Assembly: GCF_007746075.1 (NCBI RefSeq)
Contig: NZ_CP036339.1
Location: 3,067,786 to 3,131,785 of the forward strand
DNA: 64,000 bases
Direction of reading: 5' to 3'
Source: Lacipirellula limnantheis
GTDB lineage: Bacteria > Planctomycetota > Planctomycetia > Pirellulales > Lacipirellulaceae
Below, piece after piece: positions 1-8,501 of this stretch. Positions within the stretch are counted from its first letter, which is position 1. Every line of letters begins with the position of its first letter. The position numbers and the translations under genes are program-made. The notes beneath the pieces are model-generated. The model was not told the DNA's origin. It saw nothing but the letters and a program-made list of their open reading frames with translations, and did not search any database.

Positions 1-990
1 TGATGCGGTTCGGACGTGCGCGCCGCCGGTCGCCGTCATCCTCCCATCGCTGGCATCTCCAATCCGCAAGGCGCCGTAGGAGCCGCCCGTTGGCATAGCG
101 GCGGGCATCCCCTGGAGAACTAGCCCCGCGACGGAAGACGAACCGTTATTGACGTTCACGACGCCGAACTGCGACACGCGCAACGACCCCGCCCGAACCA
201 CCCCTTGATTGGTGACATTGACCGTTCCGGCGCCCCCGTTGAAAGGCGAGCCGACCTGAAGATACCCCACATTGTTCCATGCGGACCCCAAGCCGGTGAC
301 GGTCGCCGTGCCCGATGATCCGGCAAGTAAGCCGAGTACTGCGGAAGCCCCGTTGTTCACGGCGCCGCCATTGGCAACGGTCAGCGAAGCCGAACCGGCG
401 TACCCCACCTGCAACGTCGCAGTCGCCGGAGTCGACGCAGGAATGTTCCACCTCGACCCTAGGCCAGTCACGGTGGTGGACGCAACGTCCCCAGGGGCAT
501 TACCCGACTCGCCGCTCACGCTACTCAACAGGCCGCCGTTTTCAACGGTTAGCGTCCCGGCTGCCAGCAAATAGCCATTGGCAAGGAACTGCGATCCGGG
601 GCCAGCGACGGTCACGTTGCCCACGAAGCCGTTTCCTCCGACGCTGACGTTGCGGTAGATAGAATGAGACAGGACTCCGCCATTGGAGACCAGCAATGAT
701 CCATTGCCCCCGGCAAACGCCGGGCCCGTGATGCCGCCGACGGTCAAGTCGGCATAGACGGCGCCGGGGGATGCGACATTGGCAATTCCTCCGTTGGCAA
801 TGTCAACGTCATCAAATTCGTCCGGCACGCCTCCAGACCAATTGCTTTCGATAGACCAATTGCCGATGGTAGGGTTCGTCCAACTCGTATCGAATTGAGC
901 CGACGCGACGCCGGGAACCATGATCCCGATGAGCAACGCGGCGGCGCTGGTTACGAACCTGAGAGCCCGCCGCGTTTGATTCGTAGTCAT
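1..990 (-). CDS. PATR-type surface/autotransporter-like repeat protein, N-terminal part (truncated by window edge)
   Basis: An open frame runs from an ATG at 990 to the window edge with no stop, giving 330 residues. The start is supported by GGAG eight bases upstream. Residues 1-31 form a signal peptide ending in a VASA-Q cleavage site. The mature protein begins with the NW-rich segment usual for planctomycete PEP-CTERM proteins, followed by repeats of the form G-T-x-T-V-x-N-G-G and T-V-T-G-x-G-S-x-W-N. These match the T5SS/PEP-CTERM-associated (PATR) beta-helix repeat. The protein is therefore probably secreted as a beta-solenoid on the cell surface. The C-terminus, where a PEP-CTERM or other anchor would be expected, lies outside the window. 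The exact function is unknown. Confidence 0.85.
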   Translation of the reverse strand, partial: MTTNQTRRALRFVTSAAALLIGIMVPGVASAQFDTSWTNPTIGNWSIESNWSGGVPDEFDDVDIANGGIANVASPGAVYADLTVGGITGPAFAGGNGSLLVSNGGVLSHSIYRNVSVGGNGFVGNVTVAGPGSQFLANGYLLAAGTLTVENGGLLSSVSGESGNAPGDVASTTVTGLGSRWNIPASTPATATLQVGYAGSASLTVANGGAVNNGASAVLGLLAGSSGTATVTGLGSAWNNVGYLQVGSPFNGGAGTVNVTNQGVVRAGSLRVSQFGVVNVNNGSSSVAGLVLQGMPAAMPTGGSYGALRIGDASDGRMTATGGAHVRTAS

Positions 991-1692
991 AGCCGTGTCT
1001 CCATTTTCGCAACTCATCTTTCCCGCTCAGGCGAGAATTGTGAACCGCCGAAGAATGACTGGATAAGCGTACGTTCTCATCAAATGAAACTCAAATATCG
1101 GGCGCTTCGCCGGTGTCCGCTACCAATGAATTGCCGTCGAAGTGTCCTGCCGGACGCGCGGGCCATTATTTCTTCTGGCTTCAGCGGCTAGAGCAAGCCG
1201 CCCCCGCAGGCCCAATAAGGACCCGAGAAAACGTTGGGTTGATGGAGCATTTCTGCAGCCAGATCGGCCGCCGACTGTCAGGTCCGCTGCGTAGACGAGT
1301 TCTCGGCGCGCCGTAGCAGTACCAAGTAGCTACCGCGTCGACGAGTTGTGAGATTCCTGGCGAGAGCGTCAGGAACGGTCGCCGGAGCCGTCCGGATCGT
1401 CACCGGTTAGCCGTGTCGAAACGGTCGGTTATTGGCGTTTCTCATCTGACATTTGGGGCAACGGGTAATCGACACGATCTAGGCTGGCGGATGAACGGCG
1501 GCACTCATAGAAACCGCGTTTGGAGTGAACCGAGTAGGCGCGGAATGGCATACGCCAGGCTGCGTCAGCGTGTCTCACATCAGCGTGCGGGTAGTCAGCT
1601 CAAAATCGTGGTCAGGACCTGTCGTTCAAAGTCTACGATCGTTGGCCGCTCTCTCTGGAAGAGATGCCCGAAAGTGCATCATACTCCGCGGC
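991..1692. other. Intergenic region without recognisable gene
   Basis: About 700 bases separate the truncated surface-protein gene from the blaR1-type gene. Short open frames exist on both strands, but none has a convincing ribosome binding site, domain motif or family resemblance. I see no strong hairpin or RNA gene. The promoter of the surface-protein gene should lie close to position 1000. Confidence 0.5.
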
Positions 1693-4600
1693 TCAGTTCT
1701 TTAACTCGCCTTTGCTGTCCGTTACGGTGACGTCGCCGAGTTCGATGACGTCGCCTGGTTTGGCAGCAGTCAGGTCAATCATGAAGCGGTTACGGTCATC
1801 GGCGGAGTTGCGTTCGTTAAGCGCGTTCATCTTATATGCGACGCCGGCCATGAGGCCCTTGATCTCGAAGCGGCCCTCGTCATCGGTGAGGAGCCAGTGA
1901 ATGCGGAACTTCTCTGGCGGATACTTCTCGTTGAAAAGAGAACATGTCTCGGAATGAAGGAAGTAGCGCGTCGCGGGAAGATTGGTTTCGTTCTCGATCA
2001 GGCGTCCCTTGACTCGGACGGACGGCTGGAGCGTGACCACGATCTCCTCCGGCGCGTCTCCTTCCAGCCGATACTGGCCGACGAGCGTTTCGTCCTGATT
2101 CTTGAAGAACAATTGCCGCGGGCCTTTTCCGTCATAGCCGTACACTTCGAATCGATTGGTCGCGCGAACGTAGTCGGTATGTCGCGGCCTCCACCACTCG
2201 TCTCCGTCGGTCTGGCCAAGGATATAGAGGTCAGTGATTGGCTTCCCGTCCGGCCCGACGACACGGCCCGGAATTGAAACGTCAGCATCCAACGCGAGAT
2301 CACAGGTCGACGAGATCGCGTCTGCGGCTGGATCGATCTGATTCAAAAGGCGCCAGTCCGAGAACTTCAACCGCAATGGGAAGGGCGTCGTGGGGATGAT
2401 GCCGCCCGACGCATCGTAACCGTCAATCGTCTCGGCTCCGGCTGCCAAGGGATAACCCGAAACCTGCGGCGTCACAAGCAACACGCCGGGACCCGGCAGA
2501 CCGAGCACACGGTAGCGGCCGTCACTGTCAGTCTCGTAGCGTTTCTCGACCCAGGCTTGCTCCAGCCCCAGCTTGTCCAGCGAGTGGGGATTCTTCCTCA
2601 GAGCCATATAGTCGACCGTCGCTAAGAACGGTTCGCCGCTCTGCTTGTCGGTGACGCGGCCTTCGATCCAGATTCCCCGCTTCAGTTGAATCTCGATGCG
2701 CTTCGCCTCGCCGTCTTTGAGACTCAGCGAGACGTCCTGCCACGCCGGAAAATACGGCTCGGACCTTGGCGGAATGAATTCGACGACGTGCCCCTCCCCC
2801 GGCGGCATGCCCGTGATGCGGAAGCGGCCTTGCTCGTCGGTCACCGCCCGCATGTGGTGCGTATCCAGCCGCAACCGTTCGGGATTGACGCTCCCTTCCT
2901 TAAACAAACGTTCGACATACACCAGCACGCCCGCGACTGGTTTGCCCGTGTCATAGTCGGTGACGATCCCTTCCACCGGGACCGAGGGGCCGACGGCATA
3001 GGTGAAGTCCCTTCCCACAAACACGTCTTGCGCTCCACTGGGATAGTTTTCAATATGTGGCAGGCTTACCGTCTCCATCTCGCGGCCGAGGACATTCAGC
3101 GGGCGGGCTTCAACACGATCGGCGTCGAAGAGGAGCTCGACCAGTTGATCGTCCGCAATGCCGCGGAGTTCGAACTCGCCTTTCTCGTCCGTCGTCACCG
3201 GCGGGATGAGTTTTTGCAGCTCGCTTCTGGCGAGTAACCCGGGGCCGAAGCTCGTGACGCTGAATGCCTCATTCATCTCCCGCTTCCATGACATTTCGAA
3301 CGCCTTCAACAAGCGGGGAATGTCCGGCTGCCTGAGGCTCTCGACCAATACCGTCACGTTCGGCAGGCGATGGCCTTCCAGATCGACCAGCCGCCCCCGC
3401 ACGGGCCGCGATTCTGGCCGCAACTTGAGTGTCCGGCTGGCGAAACACCCGTCCCCCAACGACTGGTCTATTCGGGCTTGCAGTGTGTCCCTCTTCGCGC
3501 TGGGAGTGGGATTGTCCTCAAACACATCCAGCGGCATCCAATCCAGACCGCGCCCCTCAGCCGTTGCCACCAATTGCGTCAGGTAGTAGTTAAATGGCCT
3601 GCGGATCTCCTGACGCTTGCGGATATCCTGAGTCGTTACCGCATCCAGTACGACCTCAAACCGCCCCTGCTCATCTGTCGTCCCCAACTCGCGAAGTAGT
3701 CCCTCCTGATTCTCGTCGTGCGACGTCACGGCGAGCCAAATCTTCGCCCCGGCAATCGGTTCACCTTGTGGCGTCTCTACTCGCCCGGAATACGACACCG
3801 GTTGAGTCGAAACGTCCCGATCTTCGACGAGTAAATCATCCACTGGTGTCTCTTCCACTGACTGCGTGGGTGTCGCGACCTTTGAGTCGTCGCCACTCCG
3901 CTGCTGATCTTCAGTGATGAGCGACTCCTCTAGGCTGGTCCCGGGGTTCTCTATGTGATCGGAATCAGCAGCGATGGTGGCTGACGCCGCTTCGCTCAAT
4001 CCCACCAAGCCGGCCGCGAAAGCTCCCAACAATCCGCCTGAAATCACTAGAGCTAAGACCGCCCCGCCCACACGAGTTGAAAGCGAACGAGAAGTATCCA
4101 TGATGCGCGTGACGCGCCGCGCGAGCATCGACCGGAGCGATACCATCCCCACCCCCGCCGGCGAGAACGGGGCGAGCGACAGCTCGGCGATATCGCACAA
4201 TCGATAGGCGTAGTTGCAGCGATCTCCGCCCAGGTGCACGACGAAATCGTCGCACACTTCTTCCGCGGTCGCTTCAATTCGCCGCGACAAGACCCACATG
4301 AGCGGTTGGAAAAACAGCACGGCGCTCGCGAGCCGCCGGACGAGATTCCAGTAGCAATCGCCACGCATCAAGTGCGCCAGTTCATGGGCAAGCACGTCGT
4401 GCACGGGCATTTCGCCCGCAGTCTCAGGCAGCAGCACGACCGGGCGACACAACCCTGCCAGGCAGGGGCTTGGCAAATAGGGACTTCTAAGAACGGGGGG
4501 CGGGGCGACAGACAATCGCGCAGCGAGATTTCGACACGCGGATTGCACGGACGGTTCAGCCTGCGCTGCCCCACGACGAATTCGGCCCAATCGACGCCAC

Positions 4601-5226
4601 GCCATCGCAATCCGTGTGATTAAGGCAGTCCCGACGAGCAACCAGGCCGCGCTCGCGGCGGTAGCAACTTTGCCAAAGAGATGAATGTTAAAAACCGGCG
4701 CCCCGTCGCTGGGGGTCGGCGCCGATGGATCTGGCGCGGCACGAGAGGACGACGCTGGCGCCGGTGTCTCGGATGCGACGTCGGGCGTTCCAGTAGAACT
4801 GGGGTCAACACGCGCTTCGTCGTCGAAGGGATTCGAAGGGACGTTCCGGCTCGTCAACTCGAAACTCTCGATGGAGCCAGGGACGTCAGCGCCATTGGCG
4901 GGCGGGTCCACTGGGCGCGTACTATCGATCGCGACGACTTGAGCGATCGTCGAAGTCTCTGCAAGTGACCATGCCGCCGGCATCTCGATCGACCATCCCG
5001 AAAAGCCCACGCCATGCAGGCCCCACGTCACCAGAGGCGCCGCCAGCACGGCAGCCAGCGCCGTGCGGTATACGACCGACTGAACCGCCGATCCCCGCTT
5101 TCGGCACATCGTGCCGACCACGAGACCGGCGGCAATGAGCAACGTCGATTGAATCCACCAATTCGCTGCCGCACTCGCGATTGTCCGCAATAGATCGAGC
5201 AATGTTTCTGCGGATGGCCAGGGCAT
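1693..5226 (-). CDS. BlaR1/M56-type membrane metallopeptidase fused to carboxypeptidase-regulatory-like domains
   Basis: This 1177-residue protein has hydrophobic segments near residues 20-40, 50-70 and 185-205, then a cytoplasmic M56 peptidase domain with the zinc motif HELAH at about 281-285 and a downstream EATAEEVCDDF segment that supplies the third ligand. A further membrane segment lies near 395-415. Instead of a penicillin-binding sensor, the rest (about 470-1177) contains a series of carboxypeptidase-regulatory/TTR-like folds, each starting with G-R/I-V-x-D-x-x-G-x-P. In the BlaR1 family the protease is activated by a signal and leads to cleavage of the BlaI repressor encoded just upstream. 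The gene starts 78 bases after blaI, with GAGG nine bases before its ATG. The ligand of the extracellular modules is unknown. Confidence 0.9.
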   Translation of the reverse strand: MPWPSAETLLDLLRTIASAAANWWIQSTLLIAAGLVVGTMCRKRGSAVQSVVYRTALAAVLAAPLVTWGLHGVGFSGWSIEMPAAWSLAETSTIAQVVAIDSTRPVDPPANGADVPGSIESFELTSRNVPSNPFDDEARVDPSSTGTPDVASETPAPASSSRAAPDPSAPTPSDGAPVFNIHLFGKVATAASAAWLLVGTALITRIAMAWRRLGRIRRGAAQAEPSVQSACRNLAARLSVAPPPVLRSPYLPSPCLAGLCRPVVLLPETAGEMPVHDVLAHELAHLMRGDCYWNLVRRLASAVLFFQPLMWVLSRRIEATAEEVCDDFVVHLGGDRCNYAYRLCDIAELSLAPFSPAGVGMVSLRSMLARRVTRIMDTSRSLSTRVGGAVLALVISGGLLGAFAAGLVGLSEAASATIAADSDHIENPGTSLEESLITEDQQRSGDDSKVATPTQSVEETPVDDLLVEDRDVSTQPVSYSGRVETPQGEPIAGAKIWLAVTSHDENQEGLLRELGTTDEQGRFEVVLDAVTTQDIRKRQEIRRPFNYYLTQLVATAEGRGLDWMPLDVFEDNPTPSAKRDTLQARIDQSLGDGCFASRTLKLRPESRPVRGRLVDLEGHRLPNVTVLVESLRQPDIPRLLKAFEMSWKREMNEAFSVTSFGPGLLARSELQKLIPPVTTDEKGEFELRGIADDQLVELLFDADRVEARPLNVLGREMETVSLPHIENYPSGAQDVFVGRDFTYAVGPSVPVEGIVTDYDTGKPVAGVLVYVERLFKEGSVNPERLRLDTHHMRAVTDEQGRFRITGMPPGEGHVVEFIPPRSEPYFPAWQDVSLSLKDGEAKRIEIQLKRGIWIEGRVTDKQSGEPFLATVDYMALRKNPHSLDKLGLEQAWVEKRYETDSDGRYRVLGLPGPGVLLVTPQVSGYPLAAGAETIDGYDASGGIIPTTPFPLRLKFSDWRLLNQIDPAADAISSTCDLALDADVSIPGRVVGPDGKPITDLYILGQTDGDEWWRPRHTDYVRATNRFEVYGYDGKGPRQLFFKNQDETLVGQYRLEGDAPEEIVVTLQPSVRVKGRLIENETNLPATRYFLHSETCSLFNEKYPPEKFRIHWLLTDDEGRFEIKGLMAGVAYKMNALNERNSADDRNRFMIDLTAAKPGDVIELGDVTVTDSKGELKN

Positions 5227-5304
5227 AGTGACGATCCTCGTTCGTAGATGAGCAACGCGCCCGTCAACTCGCGTAGAGCGCGAGGCGCGGGATAGCGTGG
5301 GTCG

Positions 5305-5679
5305 TTATTCCTTTTCGCGGCTGTCGATAAGCTTGCGGATCTCGCGGAGTTCCCTCGGCGACACCCTTTCCGTCTTCAGTAGATGAGAAACCAAACTGCC
5401 AACGTCGCCGCCGAAGACTCGATCTAACAGATCGCGAGTGGCGCTGCGTTTGAACTTGTCTTCCTGAATTAGCGGATGGAAGACGAATGTGCGGCCATCA
5501 GCTTTGTGCGCGATGGAGCCCTTCTCTTCCAGGCCGCGCAGCAACGTTTGCACGGTGCTATGGGCAAGCGGCTCGATCTCGTTGAGCGCGTCGGTAATTT
5601 CCCGTGCGCTGGCCCGCCCCTTGGTCCACAAAACTTGCATGATCAGGAGCTGAACGCGTCCTAGTTTCGTCGACGTCAT
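5305..5679 (-). CDS. blaI: BlaI/MecI/CopY-family winged-helix repressor
   Basis: This 124-residue protein matches the penicillinase-repressor family along its length. It has an N-terminal winged helix (LGRVQLLIMQVLW, SAREITDALN, HSTVQTLLRGLEEKGSI) and a C-terminal dimerisation region ending in the usual L-x-x-L-I segment. It would bind as a dimer to the tandem palindromes immediately upstream and repress itself and the M56 peptidase gene. GGAGG lies four bases before the ATG. In planctomycetes such pairs are common and are not necessarily tied to beta-lactams. The gene symbol denotes the family, not a proven resistance role. Confidence 0.93.
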   Translation of the reverse strand: MTSTKLGRVQLLIMQVLWTKGRASAREITDALNEIEPLAHSTVQTLLRGLEEKGSIAHKADGRTFVFHPLIQEDKFKRSATRDLLDRVFGGDVGSLVSHLLKTERVSPRELREIRKLIDSREKE

Positions 5680-5695
5680 AGAACCTCCGGATTCC

Positions 5696-5723
5696 TTTAG
5701 TTCTCTAAATCTAGTCGACTAAA
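5696..5723. promoter_or_regulatory. Tandem palindromic operator upstream of blaI
   Basis: Two 14-bp half-symmetric sites lie directly end to end: TTTAGTTCTCTAAA at 5696-5709, and TCTAGTCGACTAAA at 5710-5723. Both fit the pattern TTTAG-N4-CTAAA on one strand or the other, and the second is centred on a perfect TAGTCGACTA palindrome. They sit 16-44 bases before the blaI start, where the promoter should be. BlaI-family dimers bind such dyads, so this is the likely autoregulatory operator. The assignment is inferred from symmetry and position. Confidence 0.75.
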
Positions 5724-6652
5724 CGACCGTCTGTCAAGCGCCATGTTCGCAATTCGTTGAAAAACTGGTGGGCAGCAAGCGCGAGCGATGCCGGCAGAAT
5801 TCGACGGATAGACATATCCGCCATTCGCGCGCAGTCGTTACGCCGACGTGACGTCATGGGGCGCACGCGATAGGGCACGTACTAAGTCAACTGGACTGGC
5901 GAACTGCGCTGAGGTCGCCCGACATCGGCAGGAAACTGCGGTTGGTCTCAATAACGTTCGTTTGCCTGCACTCGGCACCGTAAGTCGATCTGCCGACAAA
6001 TGTTCGGACAGCGGCGTGTCTTATCTCATCTCTTCAAACAAAACCCCGAGTAGTCATCGAAGATTAGCTTCTCGGCAATGCGGCATGGGTTCTCCCAGCT
6101 ACCGCGACCAATACCGGCGGGATTCCGGGTGCGCCGCCAACCAGGCGTCGGGAAGCAGCGTCAAGACCGCCGGCGGCGTGTTGCGTCACAACTGGATCAC
6201 AGGCCGCGCACATAGGCGAACCGCTCGACTTGATTCGTCGGGGTGACGCGGGGGGCGCACCGTGGAACTGATGCGCGATTACGGCAGAATCCAATATCCC
6301 ATGACGACCTCTGCAGAGGTGGATGGCCCATCCTCGGCGCAGCGGAAGCGCTTAACGTGCAATCATTCAGTTCAGTCGACAGACCGCTGCGCCTTCGAGG
6401 CCGAGGCGATTGGTCGTGCCACAATCGACGCCTGCCTAGAACGCCATATCCCGGTACATGCGGTCACGATACGGGGCAGTCACGCGCGCCGTCGTGCTAG
6501 GGCTTATTACGACGCCGGCAACCTCCGCCTCAGCACCGCGACGCCGGCGGTGGCCGAGATCAGGGCTGCATAACGCCTTTGCAACATCTCAACTCTTCAT
6601 TTCCAGCTAGCAGTTGTCTTCACAATCGCCCGCTAGAATCCGCGTACACTCC
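5724..6652. other. Gene-poor region with one doubtful small ORF
   Basis: This stretch lies between the blaI operator and the stem-loop cluster. No frame shows a recognisable domain. The only frame with a plausible translation signal is the one listed at 6262-6573. The remaining sequence may be decayed DNA. Confidence 0.4.
6262..6573 (+). CDS. Doubtful small hypothetical protein
   Basis: A 103-residue frame starts at GTG with a G-rich tract (GGGGGG) about six bases upstream and ends with TAA. The C-terminal half is rich in Ala and Arg (LERHIPVHAVTIRG, RAYYDAGNLRLS) and looks more protein-like than the N-terminal half. No family is recognised and it has no operon partner. It could equally be a chance frame in GC-rich DNA. 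Confidence 0.2.
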   Translation: MELMRDYGRIQYPMTTSAEVDGPSSAQRKRLTCNHSVQSTDRCAFEAEAIGRATIDACLERHIPVHAVTIRGSHARRRARAYYDAGNLRLSTATPAVAEIRAA

Positions 6653-6826
6653 TAACGCGGCGGCCGAAAGGCAACGTTGATTGGCTGGGGTCCGGCCGCC
6701 GCGTTATTGAACCACCGCCGCGACGGCCCCAACTTCTACCGCCACTTCCTGGGGTCGTCGCGTTATTCTCATATCCTGCCACGGCGGCCCCGCTTCTACG
6801 GCTACTTTCCGGGGCCGCCGTGTTTT
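6653..6826. repeat. Cluster of three consecutive GC-rich stem-loops
   Basis: Three inverted repeats follow one another. The first pairs 6653-6665 with 6694-6706 (13 bp, perfect). The second pairs 6719-6730 with 6751-6762 (12 bp with one G-U). The third pairs 6780-6791 with 6811-6822 (12 bp, perfect) and is followed by TTTT. The stems share a GGCGGCC core. The loops of the second and third are related (CTTCTACCGCCACTT against CTTCTACGGCTACTT), so at least these two look like copies of one unit. They may be REP-like elements or a transcription-stop region. They lie downstream of the lipoprotein gene on the minus strand. Confidence 0.7.
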
Positions 6827-7013
6827 CCTGGCCAATGTCGCTTCGATAGGGGTGATCGATGGCTGCCGGCGACATGAATAAGTACATTCGCAATCTTGCG
6901 GCGCGATATGCGGCCCAGGGCGACCAAGATTTTCAAGGCCTGGCCGATGAACGACGCAGACGGCCGCGCCGAGCTCAAGTGGAGTGATCTCTCAGTCAAG
7001 AGGGCGCAAAGCG

Positions 7014-7520
7014 CTAGTCTGACAGTTCAATCTCCAACGAGTTCTCGCCGTCGGCGACGTCCACTCGTAGATCGCTCGTCTTACGATCGCCGTACTTTGG
7101 CGGCAAGCGGGCATCTTTCCCTGCCGGCTTCGAGACGGCGATCGCCGCCTGCTGCATCGCTCGCTCGATCGCCTCAGGAGAGGCCACGGCGGCAGTACCA
7201 GATTGCGACTGACTGGATGGGACGACCGCGTTTGATTTAACCGTCACTACGTGCGACCCCGGTACGGCGCCGTCGTCGGGCACGTACGTGGTCAGGCTAA
7301 AGCGTCCTTGCTCGTCGGTCGTACCGACCGCGAGGCGCGGCGCTCCCGCCGCTAAAAAACTCACCGTGGCGTGGCGAACCGGTTCGCCACGATACGTTAT
7401 TCGGCCGCGCACGGGGACCGTCGCAGGTCGCGAAGGCGCCCTCGAACATCCGGCTTCCGCAAGCATGCAGCCGAGGAGCAGGACAAGGAGTGACGTGAAC
7501 GCAGGAAGACGGAGCTTCAT
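7014..7520 (-). CDS. Small lipoprotein with carboxypeptidase-regulatory/TTR-like domain
   Basis: This 168-residue protein has a signal peptide with lipobox AEAGC (Cys about 25), so it is probably lipid-anchored. Residues 35-100 form a TTR/carboxypeptidase-regulatory fold (VPVRGRITYRGEPV, GTTDEQGRFSLTTY). The tail, with P-K-Y-G-D and a final I-E-L-S-D, is the ending seen in many planctomycete proteins of this type. The start codon directly abuts the stop of the upstream DUF1559 gene (7521-7523), so translation is probably coupled. Such small TTR-like lipoproteins commonly pair with DUF1559 proteins. The molecular role is unknown. A copy of the last 21 codons and of the following DNA is found at 36316-36410. 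Confidence 0.88.
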   Translation of the reverse strand: MKLRLPAFTSLLVLLLGCMLAEAGCSRAPSRPATVPVRGRITYRGEPVRHATVSFLAAGAPRLAVGTTDEQGRFSLTTYVPDDGAVPGSHVVTVKSNAVVPSSQSQSGTAAVASPEAIERAMQQAAIAVSKPAGKDARLPPKYGDRKTSDLRVDVADGENSLEIELSD

Positions 7521-8465
7521 TCAAAGCGGCAGGACGGTCTCGCCGTCCTGACGATCCCCCAGACGCTGGTAGTTGCGATAGTCAATATTCTCGGAGACGA
7601 AACGCGCCGAGCCGTCGGCGAACACAAATTGAGCCCCCCCGGCGTGGCGAGACTTGAAACCGGCCGACGTGTTCCAATTGAAGAACGTGGCGCAAGTTTG
7701 TTTCGCGGGCCACGGAGGAGTCGTCCGCGCACATGAGTCGTGATTAATCGCTGGCGCAGTCCCGACATAAAAGATCTGCGGGTCCCACCAGCCGTAACGA
7801 ATAAGCTCGTAGTTGCAATCAGGCAGCACCTCGCCCATCGCGATGGTATTCGATGTGCCGTCGGGGATCTCGCGTATGCTCGCCGCGTAGTCGATTCGCG
7901 AAAAGATGCCGCTCGTGGCCTGCGCCAGATGGGTATAGGCATGCAGGTCGTCGCCGTTGCCAAACTCGTTTCCCGCCGGTTCGGGACAGGAGTTGCCGTC
8001 GGAGAACGTTTTCTGAGCACCGACGCTGGGAGCGTAGTTGGTGACCGCTTGCTTGTTCTCGCCGAAGGGGCCGAACTCGTCGCTCGGGCAGCGGAACAAG
8101 GCCAGCGGGGTTCCGCTCAGCTCCGCGCTGTCCTTGAACTGTTGGATGACGTCGCCGTCGAAGTTCAAACGCTGATGCAGGTTGCCCATCTCTAGGTACG
8201 GCGTCAGCTTGACGATCATACTCCCTTTGCGGTCTTCCTTGGTGACCGTCGCACTGAGCGCCCAGGGCGAGTTGGGAGGAAACTGCTGAAAGACGCCATG
8301 GTAGTTCTGCAGCGCAAGTCCTAACTGCTTGAGATTGTTCTGGCATTGAGAACGGCGCGCCGACTCTCGCGCCGCTTGAACCGCTGGCAACAACAGGGCG
8401 ACCAGCACGCCGATAATGGCGATCACCACCAACAGTTCTACGAGCGTAAAGGCCGTGCGCCGCAT
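7521..8465 (-). CDS. DUF1559 prepilin-type protein with H-x9-DG C-terminal motif
   Basis: This 314-residue protein begins with a type IV prepilin-like leader and hydrophobic helix (FTLVELLVVIAIIGVLVALL). It continues with the conserved segment AARESARRSQCQNNLKQLGL and ends with the planctomycete H-x9-DG motif (HAGGAQFVFADGSARF). The family is massively expanded in planctomycetes and is thought to form pseudopilin-like secreted structures. Its function is not established. GGAG is seven bases upstream of the ATG. It heads a two-gene unit with the TTR-like lipoprotein. Confidence 0.95.
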   Translation of the reverse strand: MRRTAFTLVELLVVIAIIGVLVALLLPAVQAARESARRSQCQNNLKQLGLALQNYHGVFQQFPPNSPWALSATVTKEDRKGSMIVKLTPYLEMGNLHQRLNFDGDVIQQFKDSAELSGTPLALFRCPSDEFGPFGENKQAVTNYAPSVGAQKTFSDGNSCPEPAGNEFGNGDDLHAYTHLAQATSGIFSRIDYAASIREIPDGTSNTIAMGEVLPDCNYELIRYGWWDPQIFYVGTAPAINHDSCARTTPPWPAKQTCATFFNWNTSAGFKSRHAGGAQFVFADGSARFVSENIDYRNYQRLGDRQDGETVLPL

Positions 8466-8501
8466 CGCGCGTCTCCAATGAGGTGATTCCGAATAAACCG
8501 A

